A stretch of DNA of 64,000 nt from CATQHL01 sp965242895. Lineage in GTDB: Bacteria > Actinomycetota > Acidimicrobiia > Acidimicrobiales > CATQHL01. The stretch's first letter is position 1, and each line of letters starts with the position of its first letter. The stretch lies in the NCBI GenBank assembly GCA_965242895.1, contig OZ251507.1:2232001-2296000 (forward strand), in the 5' to 3' direction. The notes under the pieces are model-generated. The model saw only the letters and a list, made by a program, of their open reading frames with translations. It was not told the DNA's origin and made no database searches. Positions 33,453 through 41,978 of this stretch are shown piece after piece. A program made the position numbers and the translations under genes.

Positions 33453-36362
33453 TCAGCCGGCGTCGAGCTGGCCGCCGATGTAGGAGCGGATCACCTCCGG
33501 GTGCGACTGCACTTCGCTCGGAGTGCCTTCAGCGATAAGGCGCCCCACCTCCAGGGCAGCCATCCTGCCGCAGATGCGGCTGAGCAGCCCTATGTCGTGT
33601 TCGATGATCACGAAGGTGGTTCCGTGCGTGCGTCCGATCCAGTCCAGGACGTTGGTGAGGTGCTCCGTCTCCGCTCCTGCGACCCCCGCCGAAGGTTCGT
33701 CTAGGAGCAGCAGACGGGGTGACAGCGCAGCGCAGGCGGCCAGCTGCACTATGCGTCGAGTTCCCGTAGGGACGGCGCTGAGCGGCATCAAGGCCAGAGA
33801 TTCCAGGCTGAAGGAGTAAAGGAGTTCTTCCGGATCCGGGTTTTCCTGGTTAGAGGAGGCGGCCAGCGAGACGGTTTCCAGCACCGTCATGGACGGGAAC
33901 ATCCGTGAGTTCTGGAACGAACGCACCAGCCCGAGCCTGCTTCGCTTCTCAGGGGGGTAGGAGGAGATGTCCACGCCGTCGAAACTCACGGCGCCCGCAT
34001 CTGGACGGGTGGAGCCGCCTATGAGATCGAACAGGGTCGTTTTGCCCGCCCCGTTCGGGCCGATGATGCCGAGCCGCTCCCCCGCAGATACGGAAAAACT
34101 CACGTCGTCGAGCGCCGTGACCCCCCCGAAGCGCTTGCAGAGCCCGTCGACCACCAGCAATTCCCCTCCCGTGGCCGAGGCGGGGGAGACGTCCGATGCG
34201 GGTGAGGTGGGGGAGGGGGAGACGTTGGGCGAGACGGGGGAGGAGGGGGAGACGGGTGAGGTGGGGGTGGGTGAGACGTTGGGCGAGACGGGTGAGGTGG
34301 GGGAGGCGTCTGGCGAGGCGGGGGAGGTGGGGGAGGCGTCCGAGACGGGGGAGGGGGAGGCGGGGGTGGGGGAGACGGTGGCAGAGGTGTCGGGCGCTCT
34401 GGGCGGGGGCGAGGAGACGCCGGTCTGCGACCTGGGCGGCAGCGCAACTGCGGAGCGCTCCCTGGCCGGATCTAACCCCGAGATGCGGGCGGCTGCGTCG
34501 CAGAATCCGTCCCGCAGCCGAGACCCCAGCCCGGCAAGTCCGCGCGGCTGCTCCAGGATGAGTATCAGCCAGGCTGCGTTCAAGGCGGCCAGGGCGGTCA
34601 GGTTCATCTCAAACAGGCGGGGGATGCCGACGAGGTAGAGAGCTCCCAGCAGCGGGCCGACGAAACTCCCCAGGCCGCCGATGACCGATACGGCCACCAC
34701 TTCGATGCTCCCGCGAGGGCCGAACTGCGCCGTGGAGATGTGCGAGCCTGCGAACGCCATGACTGCGCCCCCCAACCCGGCGAGCGTCCCAGCAAAGGCG
34801 TAGGAGGCGAGCTTGACCCTGGGGGCGGGAGCGCGCAAGACACGGGCGGCCTCTTCGTTGTCGCGCACGGCGCGCAGCTGCTGTCCGAACTTGGAGCGCC
34901 GCAGCCAGACCGCCGCCCCCAGCGCAATCAGAAGCGAGACCAGACCTACGTAGTAGTAGGAGCGCGACGTGCTCAACTCCACGCCCGCTATCACCCGATC
35001 TGGGGCGCTGCGCCCAGTGCGCCCGAACGCCCAGTCCTGCCGAAGCAGCCAGCCCGAAGTCATGAGGGCGAAAGCCAGCGTCGCAACGCCGAGCAGCTGC
35101 CCGCGCACGCGCAAGGCCGGAACCCCGACAACTGCTGCGATGACGCCGCCCAGCGCTGCAGCGGCCAGAAGCGCCAGGAGAAGGCTTCCGGTCTGTTCCA
35201 GCACGGCGACCGCCGTCACCGCTCCGATGGCGCCGTAGGCCAGCTGCCCCAGCGAGAGCTGCCCCCCGACCCCCGTCAGAAAACTCACCGAGATGCCCAC
35301 TATCGCAAACCCGAAGACCGTGGTCAGGATGAAGGCGTTCTGGTTGCTGATCCAGGCGGGAACGGCTGCGGCCACCGCCAGAACGAAGGCGGCAGAGGCG
35401 GCGGCTGTCCAGCGAATGCGCCCCAGCTTTCGGTAGGAGGCCGGCAGCCGCTTCGCCTGCGTGAGCTCCGCCCAGCGCTCGGTTTCCCCCTCTCTGGGGG
35501 AGCGAGACTGCAGCGCAACCCCAGCGAGAACCAGCAGCAGAACGGCCACCTCGAAATAGCCGGCGGCGCTGACGTCTGTAGCCAGCACCGCCTCCAGGAT
35601 GCCCAGCCCCACGCCGGCCACCAGCGCCAGGCTGAGGCTGGAGAAGCGGGCCAGAGCAGCCGCCGCCAGCCCTCTCAGCAGGAAGTCAGGGCCGAGAGAG
35701 TCGGGTGTCACCCCCCCCTTCGTGGGCAGGATCAGCAAGGCGGCAAAGGCCGACACGCAGCCTGCCAGCCCCCAGGAGAGCATGGCCATGTTCCCAGGGT
35801 CGGCCCCAGCCAAGGTGGCGGCGTCGGGGTTGGAGGCTGCCCCGCGAATGGCGATCCCGTACCGCGACCTCTGCAGGAACGACACCAGCAGCACCAAGAC
35901 CACTGGCGTGAGAATCAGCAGCGCAGAGAGGGCTTCGTTGACGTAGAGCGGGCCGACTTCGAAGGCGGGGAAGACGGGGGGGAGCGGGAAGGTGCGCCCG
36001 CCCAGCCCCCCTGAGTTGAGTGAGAGCGAAAAAAGGATCAGGGCTTCGGCGATCCCCAGTGTCACGATCATCGCCAGCACGCGCGGGGCGCGGGCCAGCC
36101 TCCGAACTATGAGGGCTTCGACGGCGATCCCCAGGAGGGCGCCGACGCCCAGGGCGGCCGGAAAGCCGACCACGTAGGGGACTCCGTAGCGGGTTCCGAA
36201 AGCGAACAGGGCGGCAGCGAAGAGTCCGATGGCGGCGTGGGCGAAGTTGATGAAGCGGCTGGACCGGTAGGTGAGAACCAGCCCCACCCCCAGCAGTGCG
36301 TAGCCGAGCCCAGTGAGGGTGCCCAGGAGGACGATGGGGAGGGTGAAGTCGATGCCGTTCAC
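33453..36362 (-). CDS. Fused branched-chain-type ABC importer: LivH-LivM-LivG
   Basis: One 969-residue chain holds what are normally three proteins. Residues about 1-290 are a LivH-like permease (LPIVLLGTLTGLGYALLGVG, then INFAHAAIGLFAA). About 310-630 is a LivM-like permease (AILE... region, GGQLSLGQLAYGAIGAV, GPRGSIEVVAVSVIGGLGSF). About 735-969 is a LivG-like ATPase with GPNGAGKTTLFD (Walker A) and RLLLLDEPSAGV (Walker B). A Ser/Pro/Thr/Val repeat linker of about 80 residues, encoded by reiterated DNA near 34.2-34.4 kb, joins permease and ATPase. The GTG start overlaps the previous gene (GTGA). With the MFS-LivF fusion and the lipoprotein it forms a complete uptake system, probably for the pathway substrate or a breakdown product. 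Confidence 0.88.
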   Translation of the reverse strand: MNGIDFTLPIVLLGTLTGLGYALLGVGLVLTYRSSRFINFAHAAIGLFAAALFAFGTRYGVPYVVGFPAALGVGALLGIAVEALIVRRLARAPRVLAMIVTLGIAEALILFSLSLNSGGLGGRTFPLPPVFPAFEVGPLYVNEALSALLILTPVVLVLLVSFLQRSRYGIAIRGAASNPDAATLAGADPGNMAMLSWGLAGCVSAFAALLILPTKGGVTPDSLGPDFLLRGLAAAALARFSSLSLALVAGVGLGILEAVLATDVSAAGYFEVAVLLLVLAGVALQSRSPREGETERWAELTQAKRLPASYRKLGRIRWTAAASAAFVLAVAAAVPAWISNQNAFILTTVFGFAIVGISVSFLTGVGGQLSLGQLAYGAIGAVTAVAVLEQTGSLLLALLAAAALGGVIAAVVGVPALRVRGQLLGVATLAFALMTSGWLLRQDWAFGRTGRSAPDRVIAGVELSTSRSYYYVGLVSLLIALGAAVWLRRSKFGQQLRAVRDNEEAARVLRAPAPRVKLASYAFAGTLAGLGGAVMAFAGSHISTAQFGPRGSIEVVAVSVIGGLGSFVGPLLGALYLVGIPRLFEMNLTALAALNAAWLILILEQPRGLAGLGSRLRDGFCDAAARISGLDPARERSAVALPPRSQTGVSSPPPRAPDTSATVSPTPASPSPVSDASPTSPASPDASPTSPVSPNVSPTPTSPVSPSSPVSPNVSPSPTSPASDVSPASATGGELLVVDGLCKRFGGVTALDDVSFSVSAGERLGIIGPNGAGKTTLFDLIGGSTRPDAGAVSFDGVDISSYPPEKRSRLGLVRSFQNSRMFPSMTVLETVSLAASSNQENPDPEELLYSFSLESLALMPLSAVPTGTRRIVQLAACAALSPRLLLLDEPSAGVAGAETEHLTNVLDWIGRTHGTTFVIIEHDIGLLSRICGRMAALEVGRLIAEGTPSEVQSHPEVIRSYIGGQLDAG

Positions 36363-38626
36363 TGGGTCGCCTGGGCAGCCCCCGCCCCAGCGAGCGAACC
36401 CCCGCCGCTCAGGTAGGTGGAGGTGAGGATTTCGGGGTGCGCCAGCAGTTCGGAGGCGGACGCTTCATGGCGGATCGAGCCCTTCTCCATCACATAGACG
36501 TGCTCAGCCAGGCTGCATGCTGTCCTCACCGACTGCTCCACGATGAGCATTGCGGTTCCGCGGGCTGCTATCTCTCGCACGACGGGGAGAAGCTGAGTGA
36601 CGACCGCCGGCGCCAGCCCGAGCGAGAACTCGTCGATGATGAGAAGGCGCGGCGAGACGATCAGAGCCTTGGCCAGAGCGAGCATCTGCTTCTCTCCCCC
36701 CGAGAGCGTCGCCGCGGACTGCTCTAGGCGCTCGCCGAGGCGCTCGAAGTGCGCCAGGGCTTCCTCGATGCGTCCAGGCGCCTCCCCCCGCGGCAGGCCG
36801 TGGCAGAAGAGCTGCAGATTTTCCGCCACGGTGAGGTCGCCCGCGACGGCCTGCCCTCCCACGATCTGCTGCAGTCCCATGCCTACGCGCCACGCCGGCG
36901 GAGTTCGTGTGACGTCAAGCCCTCGGAACAGCAAGCGCCCGGAGCGGGCCGGCTCCAGGCCGGAAATGCAGCGCAGCGTCGTGGTCTTGCCGGCGCCGTT
37001 CGTCCCCAGCAGGGCGACTATCTGCCCTTCAGCGACGCTCAGGTTGACGTCGAAGAGCACCTGCATCTCCTCATACGACACGTTGATGTTCTCGAGCTGC
37101 AGCAGCCCGGCGCCCTCGGTTGCCGGCCGCGCGCCGGTGGAGCGGGCGGGAGTGGGGGGTCGGTCGGCAGGCGGCAGGGGGGCGCCCTCGGCTGCCGGCT
37201 GCACGCGTTTCGGCGGTCGTCTGTTCCAGGCCTGGTGCGGGGAATCCCCCTGCTGAGCAGCCGGACTGCGGCGCGCAACCCCCAGTCCGACGCATACGCA
37301 GCCCAGAGACGCCAGAGCGATCTTGAGCTGGTCGTGGCGGCCGCTCAGCGCCAGCCCCAGCAAGACCGACGAAACCACGGCGCCCGCGCTGAAGGCTGCG
37401 ATCTGCCGAGCAGAGATCACCCGTCGGGTGTCTCGGCGCAGGGCTGTCCAGGTCGCTGCGTCCAGACCTGCCGCAGCCATGGCCAGCGACCCGCTCGCAA
37501 TCACCCAGGAGGTGATCAGTCCGACGTAGGTGAACGAGAAGGCGCCCAGCAGAGACGTTCCGCCTCCGACGAAGAGAGCGAGCCCTATCCCTCCGGCCCG
37601 CTCCGCCCCCTTCCGGTCGGCCAGCCGGTGATACCACCGACCGAAGAGGAGGGTTGTCGCCCCTCCCGCCGCGATGGTGGACAGGACGCCGAACGCCCCC
37701 CTCGAACTCCTCTGCCACTCCTCGAAGAGGAGACCGAGCGCGCTGTCGGACGCCCCAACGATCAGCGCCCCCAGTCCGAATGCTGCGGCAAGGCTCCGCT
37801 TAGCCCAGGGAACGTCGGGCATGGATATCCCGTCGGAGGCTGGAGCGGGGAGCTCTCGGCGCACCCCCCAAAGGCTCAGAAGCCCGCCGGCGACTGCCGC
37901 CGCCGCAGCGCCTGTGAGCGTCGCCGCCGGCGAGACGAGACGAAACGACAGAGGCAGAACCGCCCCCAGCGCCCCGAGGAGCACCGTCGCCCAGTATCCG
38001 CTGAAGGCGGCGTACTGAGATGCGTGACCGCTCCGGTCTCGCTCAGCCCAACCGCTCCTCCGGTTCCCCCCGCTCCCCTCGGCAGCCGCTTCGGCTTCTT
38101 CGGCGAGCAGGGGTCGGTGCAGGGCCAAGGCCGGGGCGAATCCGACGGCCGCCGCCGCTGCCCACGCCGTCCAAGCCCCAGGGCTCTCGGCGGCTGCGGC
38201 AAGCAGGAGCGCAACTCCCCCCAGCACCGCTCCGACCCCCGCCGCCACCCACTCTCGCCTGCCCGACCGGTCGCCCCCCACCCCCGACTGGGTGGAAATA
38301 CAGCGCCTCCGGCGGGCCGCCATCCACTCTCGCCTGCTCGACCGGTCGCCGCCCCCAGGTCGCCTTGCTGCCCGGTCGCGCCCCCCAGGCCGCCTCGCCC
38401 CCCCAGCGGCCACCCCCCGCCTCGCCCCCCGAGCAGCCGCCCACGCCGCTGCCGCCCCCGCTGCGGCGGCTAGCCCCCCAACGACAGCCGCCTGCGGAAG
38501 CAAACTCCCGCCCGCCCCCAGAGCCGAGGCGACGTCCGCCCGCCTCAGCAGCAGGACGGCTCCGACGCAGCCGACGGCGGCTGCTGTCAGCCCTGTGCCT
38601 GCCAAGCGCGCCGAAGATGCCTTCAT
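36359..38626 (-). CDS. Fusion of an MFS-like membrane domain with a LivF-type ABC ATPase
   Basis: The 755-residue product begins with about ten to twelve hydrophobic segments that look like a divergent major-facilitator domain (for example ATTLLFGRWYHRLADRKGAE, and LITSWVIASGSLAMAAAGLD). The C-terminal 240 residues are a LivF ATPase: LLGTNGAGKTTTLRC (Walker A), ATLSGGEKQMLALAKAL (signature) and RLLIIDEFSLGLAP (Walker B). Combining a secondary-transporter fold with LivF is unusual. After about residue 75, Arg/Gly-rich sequence is repeated (REWMAARRRR and REWVAAG units), from a local DNA duplication at about 38.24-38.35 kb, and interrupts the membrane part. The gene follows the binding protein and overlaps LivHMG. 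Confidence 0.75.
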   Translation of the reverse strand: MKASSARLAGTGLTAAAVGCVGAVLLLRRADVASALGAGGSLLPQAAVVGGLAAAAGAAAAWAAARGARRGVAAGGARRPGGRDRAARRPGGGDRSSRREWMAARRRRCISTQSGVGGDRSGRREWVAAGVGAVLGGVALLLAAAAESPGAWTAWAAAAAVGFAPALALHRPLLAEEAEAAAEGSGGNRRSGWAERDRSGHASQYAAFSGYWATVLLGALGAVLPLSFRLVSPAATLTGAAAAAVAGGLLSLWGVRRELPAPASDGISMPDVPWAKRSLAAAFGLGALIVGASDSALGLLFEEWQRSSRGAFGVLSTIAAGGATTLLFGRWYHRLADRKGAERAGGIGLALFVGGGTSLLGAFSFTYVGLITSWVIASGSLAMAAAGLDAATWTALRRDTRRVISARQIAAFSAGAVVSSVLLGLALSGRHDQLKIALASLGCVCVGLGVARRSPAAQQGDSPHQAWNRRPPKRVQPAAEGAPLPPADRPPTPARSTGARPATEGAGLLQLENINVSYEEMQVLFDVNLSVAEGQIVALLGTNGAGKTTTLRCISGLEPARSGRLLFRGLDVTRTPPAWRVGMGLQQIVGGQAVAGDLTVAENLQLFCHGLPRGEAPGRIEEALAHFERLGERLEQSAATLSGGEKQMLALAKALIVSPRLLIIDEFSLGLAPAVVTQLLPVVREIAARGTAMLIVEQSVRTACSLAEHVYVMEKGSIRHEASASELLAHPEILTSTYLSGGGSLAGAGAAQATQ

Positions 38627-38650
38627 TTCGGTTTTCGAGAGGGGTCAGGA

Positions 38651-38764
38651 GGGTCAGTTCTCGAAGGGGACGGTGTCACGCGCTTCGGGCGTCTCTGGGG
38701 CGGGTCGGAGGAGCTCGCGAGGAGGGTCAGGAGGGTCAGTTCTCGAAGGGGACGGTGTCACCTC
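38651..38764 (-). repeat. Duplicated 3' end of the substrate-binding protein gene (82-bp offset)
   Basis: GGGTCAGTTCTCGAAGGGGA begins at 38651 and again at 38733. The block includes the stop codon of the binding-protein gene, so a second stop-bearing copy lies in the space before the MFS-LivF start. Confidence 0.75.
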
Positions 38765-40238
38765 GCAGGAGCATGCAAGAGCAGGATTCGTCGAAGGCGA
38801 AAACCCGATAACCTGCGCCGCCGGCGTAAGCGTTCTCGTTCAGTTCGACCGAGTAGACGCTGGCCGCTTCGAAGCTGTCGCCAATCTCCCAGAGGGCTGC
38901 TCTGACGTCTTCGGTGCTCGGAGAGGCAGCCAGCGAGCCGGCGTGATACAGGAGCATGATCGCATCGCAGTAGAGCAGAGCGGTGCGGGAGTTGTTCCGG
39001 CTCTCATAGGTGAGACCGTTGCCAGAGAGAATGTCCAGGCAGAGTTCCTCGGCGGCGTTGGCAGGAGACGGATACTGGTCGTCGGCTACGTCCCAGCCGG
39101 GCAGTATGGAAATCCCGAGCGCACCCACGAGGAGTTCAGGGTTGTTGCGGATGTTGAACTCAGGGCTGTCGTAACTGGTCATGGCGTAGGCGGGTGCGTA
39201 GTTCTGGGTTCCTGCTATGTCCATCATGTAGGAGGCCATCCGAGAACCGCCCAGGACGATCACCTTGTCGACGTTCTCCTGTTTGAATCTGAGGATGGCC
39301 TGAGAGAGGCCGTTCTCGATGGATGTAGACGTGGCAGGGTCTATCCAGTTGACCGACAGCACCTCCTGGCCGGCGGACTCAATGCGGGGCAGCAGAGAGT
39401 TTTCGTAGATTCGACGGTTCATCTCGCTCTCTATTCCCAGCACCCCGAGGGAGGCGTCGGTGAGCCAGTCGTTGGCGGTCAGGGCGTCGGCCAGTCCTTC
39501 GATCAGCGTGTCGTAGCTCGGGAAGAGCGGCGACCACAGGTAAGGGGCGAGTTCGTCGTAGCCGACCTGGTCGATGGGGAAGAGCGTGACGTCGAGCATC
39601 GTCGTGCCGGCGTCTGCGTAGCAAGGCCGTGCGTTTTCCTGGAACTGGCCGGTGAGCACCACGAAGTCAGCCTTGTCGTCCTGCGTGATGGCAGTGCATA
39701 GCTCGCCTTCTGTGATGGGGTCGTCGGTTATGGCGTTGAAGACCCGAATCTTGGGTTCGATGAGGCGGCCTGCTACGCCGCCGCCGCCGTTGATCATGGA
39801 CGTCAGGGCCACAATGGCGGTTTCTAGGTCGCCCTGGTCAGGCACTTCCCAGCCCAGGGCGGCCGAAACCATGGAGACGTCGGTGATTATGAACGAGACG
39901 ATCATCGGCGTGTCGTACCACATCTCCGAGGGGGGAGGGGTGACCTTCGGCGCCTCCGGCGCGGTCGTCCCGCCTTGGGGGGCTGTGGTGGCTGTGCTGT
40001 CGGTGTCCGTGCTGTCGGTGCCGGCCGCGCCGTCGGTATCCGTGCTGTCGGTGCCGGTCTGGGCGGTGCCGACAGAGGCCGTGCCGTCGGTGCTCTCAGG
40101 GGCGGCGGTGCTGGTCGTGCCCGCCGTGCCCGCGGCGCCCGTGCTGCTTTCGCCGTCCCCCGTTCCGCAGGCTGCGGCGATCAGCAGCAGAGCAGCGAGG
40201 ACGACAAACAAACTGGGTAAGCCCCTTCTGGTCTTCAC
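38736..40238 (-). CDS. ABC transporter substrate-binding lipoprotein (branched-chain amino acid type)
   Basis: GTG 40238 is chosen since it follows AAAGGAG and begins a lipoprotein signal (MKTRRGLPSLFVVLAALLLI, then AAAC). An Ala/Thr/Ser/Gly-rich tether of about 60 residues follows, then a type I periplasmic binding fold with two lobes (EMWYDTPMIVSFIITDVSMV; VVLTGQFQENARPCYADAG; DKVIVLGGSRMASYMMDIAG; DQYPSPANAAEELCLDILSG). An upstream in-frame GTG at 40307 exists because 69 bases containing ribosome site and start were duplicated; use of it would bury the signal peptide. The protein should catch the solute for the LivHMG and MFS-LivF fusions next to it. Ligand identity is unknown. Confidence 0.88.
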   Translation of the reverse strand: MKTRRGLPSLFVVLAALLLIAAACGTGDGESSTGAAGTAGTTSTAAPESTDGTASVGTAQTGTDSTDTDGAAGTDSTDTDSTATTAPQGGTTAPEAPKVTPPPSEMWYDTPMIVSFIITDVSMVSAALGWEVPDQGDLETAIVALTSMINGGGGVAGRLIEPKIRVFNAITDDPITEGELCTAITQDDKADFVVLTGQFQENARPCYADAGTTMLDVTLFPIDQVGYDELAPYLWSPLFPSYDTLIEGLADALTANDWLTDASLGVLGIESEMNRRIYENSLLPRIESAGQEVLSVNWIDPATSTSIENGLSQAILRFKQENVDKVIVLGGSRMASYMMDIAGTQNYAPAYAMTSYDSPEFNIRNNPELLVGALGISILPGWDVADDQYPSPANAAEELCLDILSGNGLTYESRNNSRTALLYCDAIMLLYHAGSLAASPSTEDVRAALWEIGDSFEAASVYSVELNENAYAGGAGYRVFAFDESCSCMLLRGDTVPFEN

Positions 40239-40325
40239 GTGAGGCTCCTTTCTTGTGAGGGGAACGGCCATAACTGAGGGTTTGTGTAAGCCCCTTCTGG
40301 TCTTCACGTGACGCTCCTTTCTTGT
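40218..40325 (-). repeat. 69-bp duplication of the binding-protein start region
   Basis: TAAGCCCCTTCTGGTCTTCA and the following start codon and GCTCCTTTCTTGTG occur at 40218-40256 and again about 69 bases on at 40287-40325. The offset is 23 codons, so the duplicate start is in frame. Confidence 0.85.
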
Positions 40326-40576
40326 GGGATTTGCGGGATTTCTTGCGGAACTCCGTCTACAGCCCGCAACGCTGCGGCGTGCGCGCCTCGGCGGGCTCGC
40401 AGCAATCGAACTCCGATGAGCAGCGCCAGCACCGCAAGAGCCGACACCAAGCCCACCTGCAGGCCGCTGGGCAGGGTCAGCCACCAATCCCCTATGCGGC
40501 TGAAAGCCTCGTCGTTCATGCCGGTCAAGTACAACAGCGCACCGGTCAGCCCCCAGAACCATCTTTGCAGCTTCAT
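40304..40576 (-). CDS. Small membrane protein with one clear transmembrane helix
   Basis: The 90-residue product starts MKLQRWFWGLTGALLYLTG. It has one strong hydrophobic segment (LQVGLVSALAVLALLIGVRL) followed by Arg-rich residues, suggesting the C-terminus stays in the cytoplasm. The ATG has GGTGAA just upstream; this start region is present three times in the following DNA. Its last codons run into the duplicated start of the binding-protein gene. No family is recognised. Its position directly before the importer genes suggests an accessory role in transport, which is inference. Confidence 0.5.
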   Translation of the reverse strand: MKLQRWFWGLTGALLYLTGMNDEAFSRIGDWWLTLPSGLQVGLVSALAVLALLIGVRLLRARRGAHAAALRAVDGVPQEIPQIPQERSVT

Positions 40577-40640
40577 TTCACCCTTTGCAGCTTCATTTCA
40601 CCGCCCCGAACAGAACCATCTTTGCAGCTTCATTTCACCG
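40563..40640 (-). repeat. Triplicated start region TTTGCAGCTTCATTTCACC
   Basis: Three copies begin at about 40564, 40583 and 40621. Each contains the ATG and ribosome site of the small membrane protein. The last lies against the 3' end of the acyl-CoA dehydrogenase gene. Confidence 0.85.
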
Positions 40641-41865
40641 CCCCGAACTGAGGCTTTTCCTTCCCAAAAACAAGATATTCCGCAGCCTCCAGCCGTCCCC
40701 GCTCCGGCGGGAAGCCTTGCACCAGTGCCATGGCCAGGTCGCGCAGCCCTCGGGAAACGGGAGAGCCGAATCCCGTGCTCCCCGTCCCGCAGGCTTTCAG
40801 CGCCGAGACAGCCACCTCAAAGCAGTTCTCGGCGATTGCCCCTTTGGCGATGCGCCAGTGAGCGACCTCCTCCTCCTTGGACATCATGGGGGGCTGAGAG
40901 GTCTCGATCCGGAGCTGCCGCCGAGCGCAGTTCAAGGCGACGTCGAGAGCCGCCCTCATCCCACCGATGAGCTGCTTGTGGAGTGCGCTCCCTCCGATGG
41001 GTTCGTCGCTGTCGTGGTAGGTCGTCTTGCGAAGGTGCTCGAGCGCAAAGTCGAAGACGGCTTGAGCCGCCCCCAGGTAGACGGAAGACAGAGCCACCTG
41101 GTTGCCCACGAAACTGCCTCGGCTCACCCGAGTCATCTTCACGAAAGCCCCAGGCACGGCCAGCGCATCCTCGTCGGGCACGAACACGTCCTTCAGGATG
41201 ATGCCGTGCGTAGCGGAGGCGCGCATCCCCAGGGAGTCCCATTTGGTGCGGTTAGACACTCCTGGGGTGTCCCGCGGTATGAGGAAGACCGCCAAGTGCT
41301 CAGCCGTCGACCCCGAGTCCATCCGTGCGGTGACCAGGTAGTCGTCCGCTATTCCGGTGGCGCAGCCGAACGCCTTGACGCCGTTCAGAATCCAGCCGCC
41401 CTCCACCGCAGACGCCGTGGTGGCGATGCTGATGGCGGCGTCCTTGCTGCGCACCGACTCGCTGGCGAAGTTGGCCACCCAGCGCCCTTCCTCCCCCATT
41501 CTTCTCAGCACTTTTTCGCCGAAGGACTGGGCGGAGGCCGCCTCCTCCCCGCTGAAGAGCCCAGCCTTGACCGCCTCTAGCGGCAGCAGCCCTCTAGACG
41601 ATCCGCTGCACTGAAAAAAGAAGGAGATGGAGGTGGAGGCGCAGGCGGTGGCCATGGCGAACGTGGCCGCCGCCAGGTCGCGCAGCCCTCCGCCGAGCCC
41701 TCCGTAGGCGGTCGGCACGTTCAGCCCCAACAGACCGGCGTCCGAGAGCGTTCGGACGTGCTCCAGTGGGAACTCTCCGCTCCGGTCGGCTTCGACGGCG
41801 ACCTCAGCGAGAGCGGGCAGCACCCGATCGACGCGGGCAGCGCGTTCGCGCTCCGCATCGGTCAT
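40630..41865 (-). CDS. Acyl-CoA dehydrogenase family protein
   Basis: ATG 41865 (MTDAERERAARVDRVLPALA) is preferred to the longer frame beginning at 41946. The product, about 411 residues, has the acyl-CoA dehydrogenase order: helical N-terminal domain with LSDAGLLGLNVPTAYGGLGG, middle beta domain with NGVKAFGCATGIADDYLVTA and GMRASATHGIILKDVFVP, and a C-terminal helical bundle with RGLRDLAMALVQGF. The usual catalytic Glu is not obvious by eye. It lies between a CoA-transferase and the importer genes on the same strand. FAD-dependent desaturation of a CoA ester, or a group D hydroxylase-like reaction, would both fit; the first suits the pathway proposal. Confidence 0.85.
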   Translation of the reverse strand: MTDAERERAARVDRVLPALAEVAVEADRSGEFPLEHVRTLSDAGLLGLNVPTAYGGLGGGLRDLAAATFAMATACASTSISFFFQCSGSSRGLLPLEAVKAGLFSGEEAASAQSFGEKVLRRMGEEGRWVANFASESVRSKDAAISIATTASAVEGGWILNGVKAFGCATGIADDYLVTARMDSGSTAEHLAVFLIPRDTPGVSNRTKWDSLGMRASATHGIILKDVFVPDEDALAVPGAFVKMTRVSRGSFVGNQVALSSVYLGAAQAVFDFALEHLRKTTYHDSDEPIGGSALHKQLIGGMRAALDVALNCARRQLRIETSQPPMMSKEEEVAHWRIAKGAIAENCFEVAVSALKACGTGSTGFGSPVSRGLRDLAMALVQGFPPERGRLEAAEYLVFGKEKPQFGAVK

Positions 41866-41978
41866 GTCGTCCACCAAGATTTCCCCCACGCACCTCTGCG
41901 GCGGAAGCGGAAGCGGATGACCCTCGACGCCCCTACTACCCGGCAAGACCCCTCCCGCTGACCCGTCCCTCCGCCACC

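Noticed and set aside
34740..36014. Long plus-strand frame antisense to the LivHMG fusion
   Set aside because: No recognisable domain; codon composition is that of a mirror frame of the transporter gene.
36749..38473. Long plus-strand frame antisense to the MFS-LivF gene
   Set aside because: It is a shadow of high-GC coding DNA on the other strand, with low-complexity Arg/Gly/Pro sequence and no motif.
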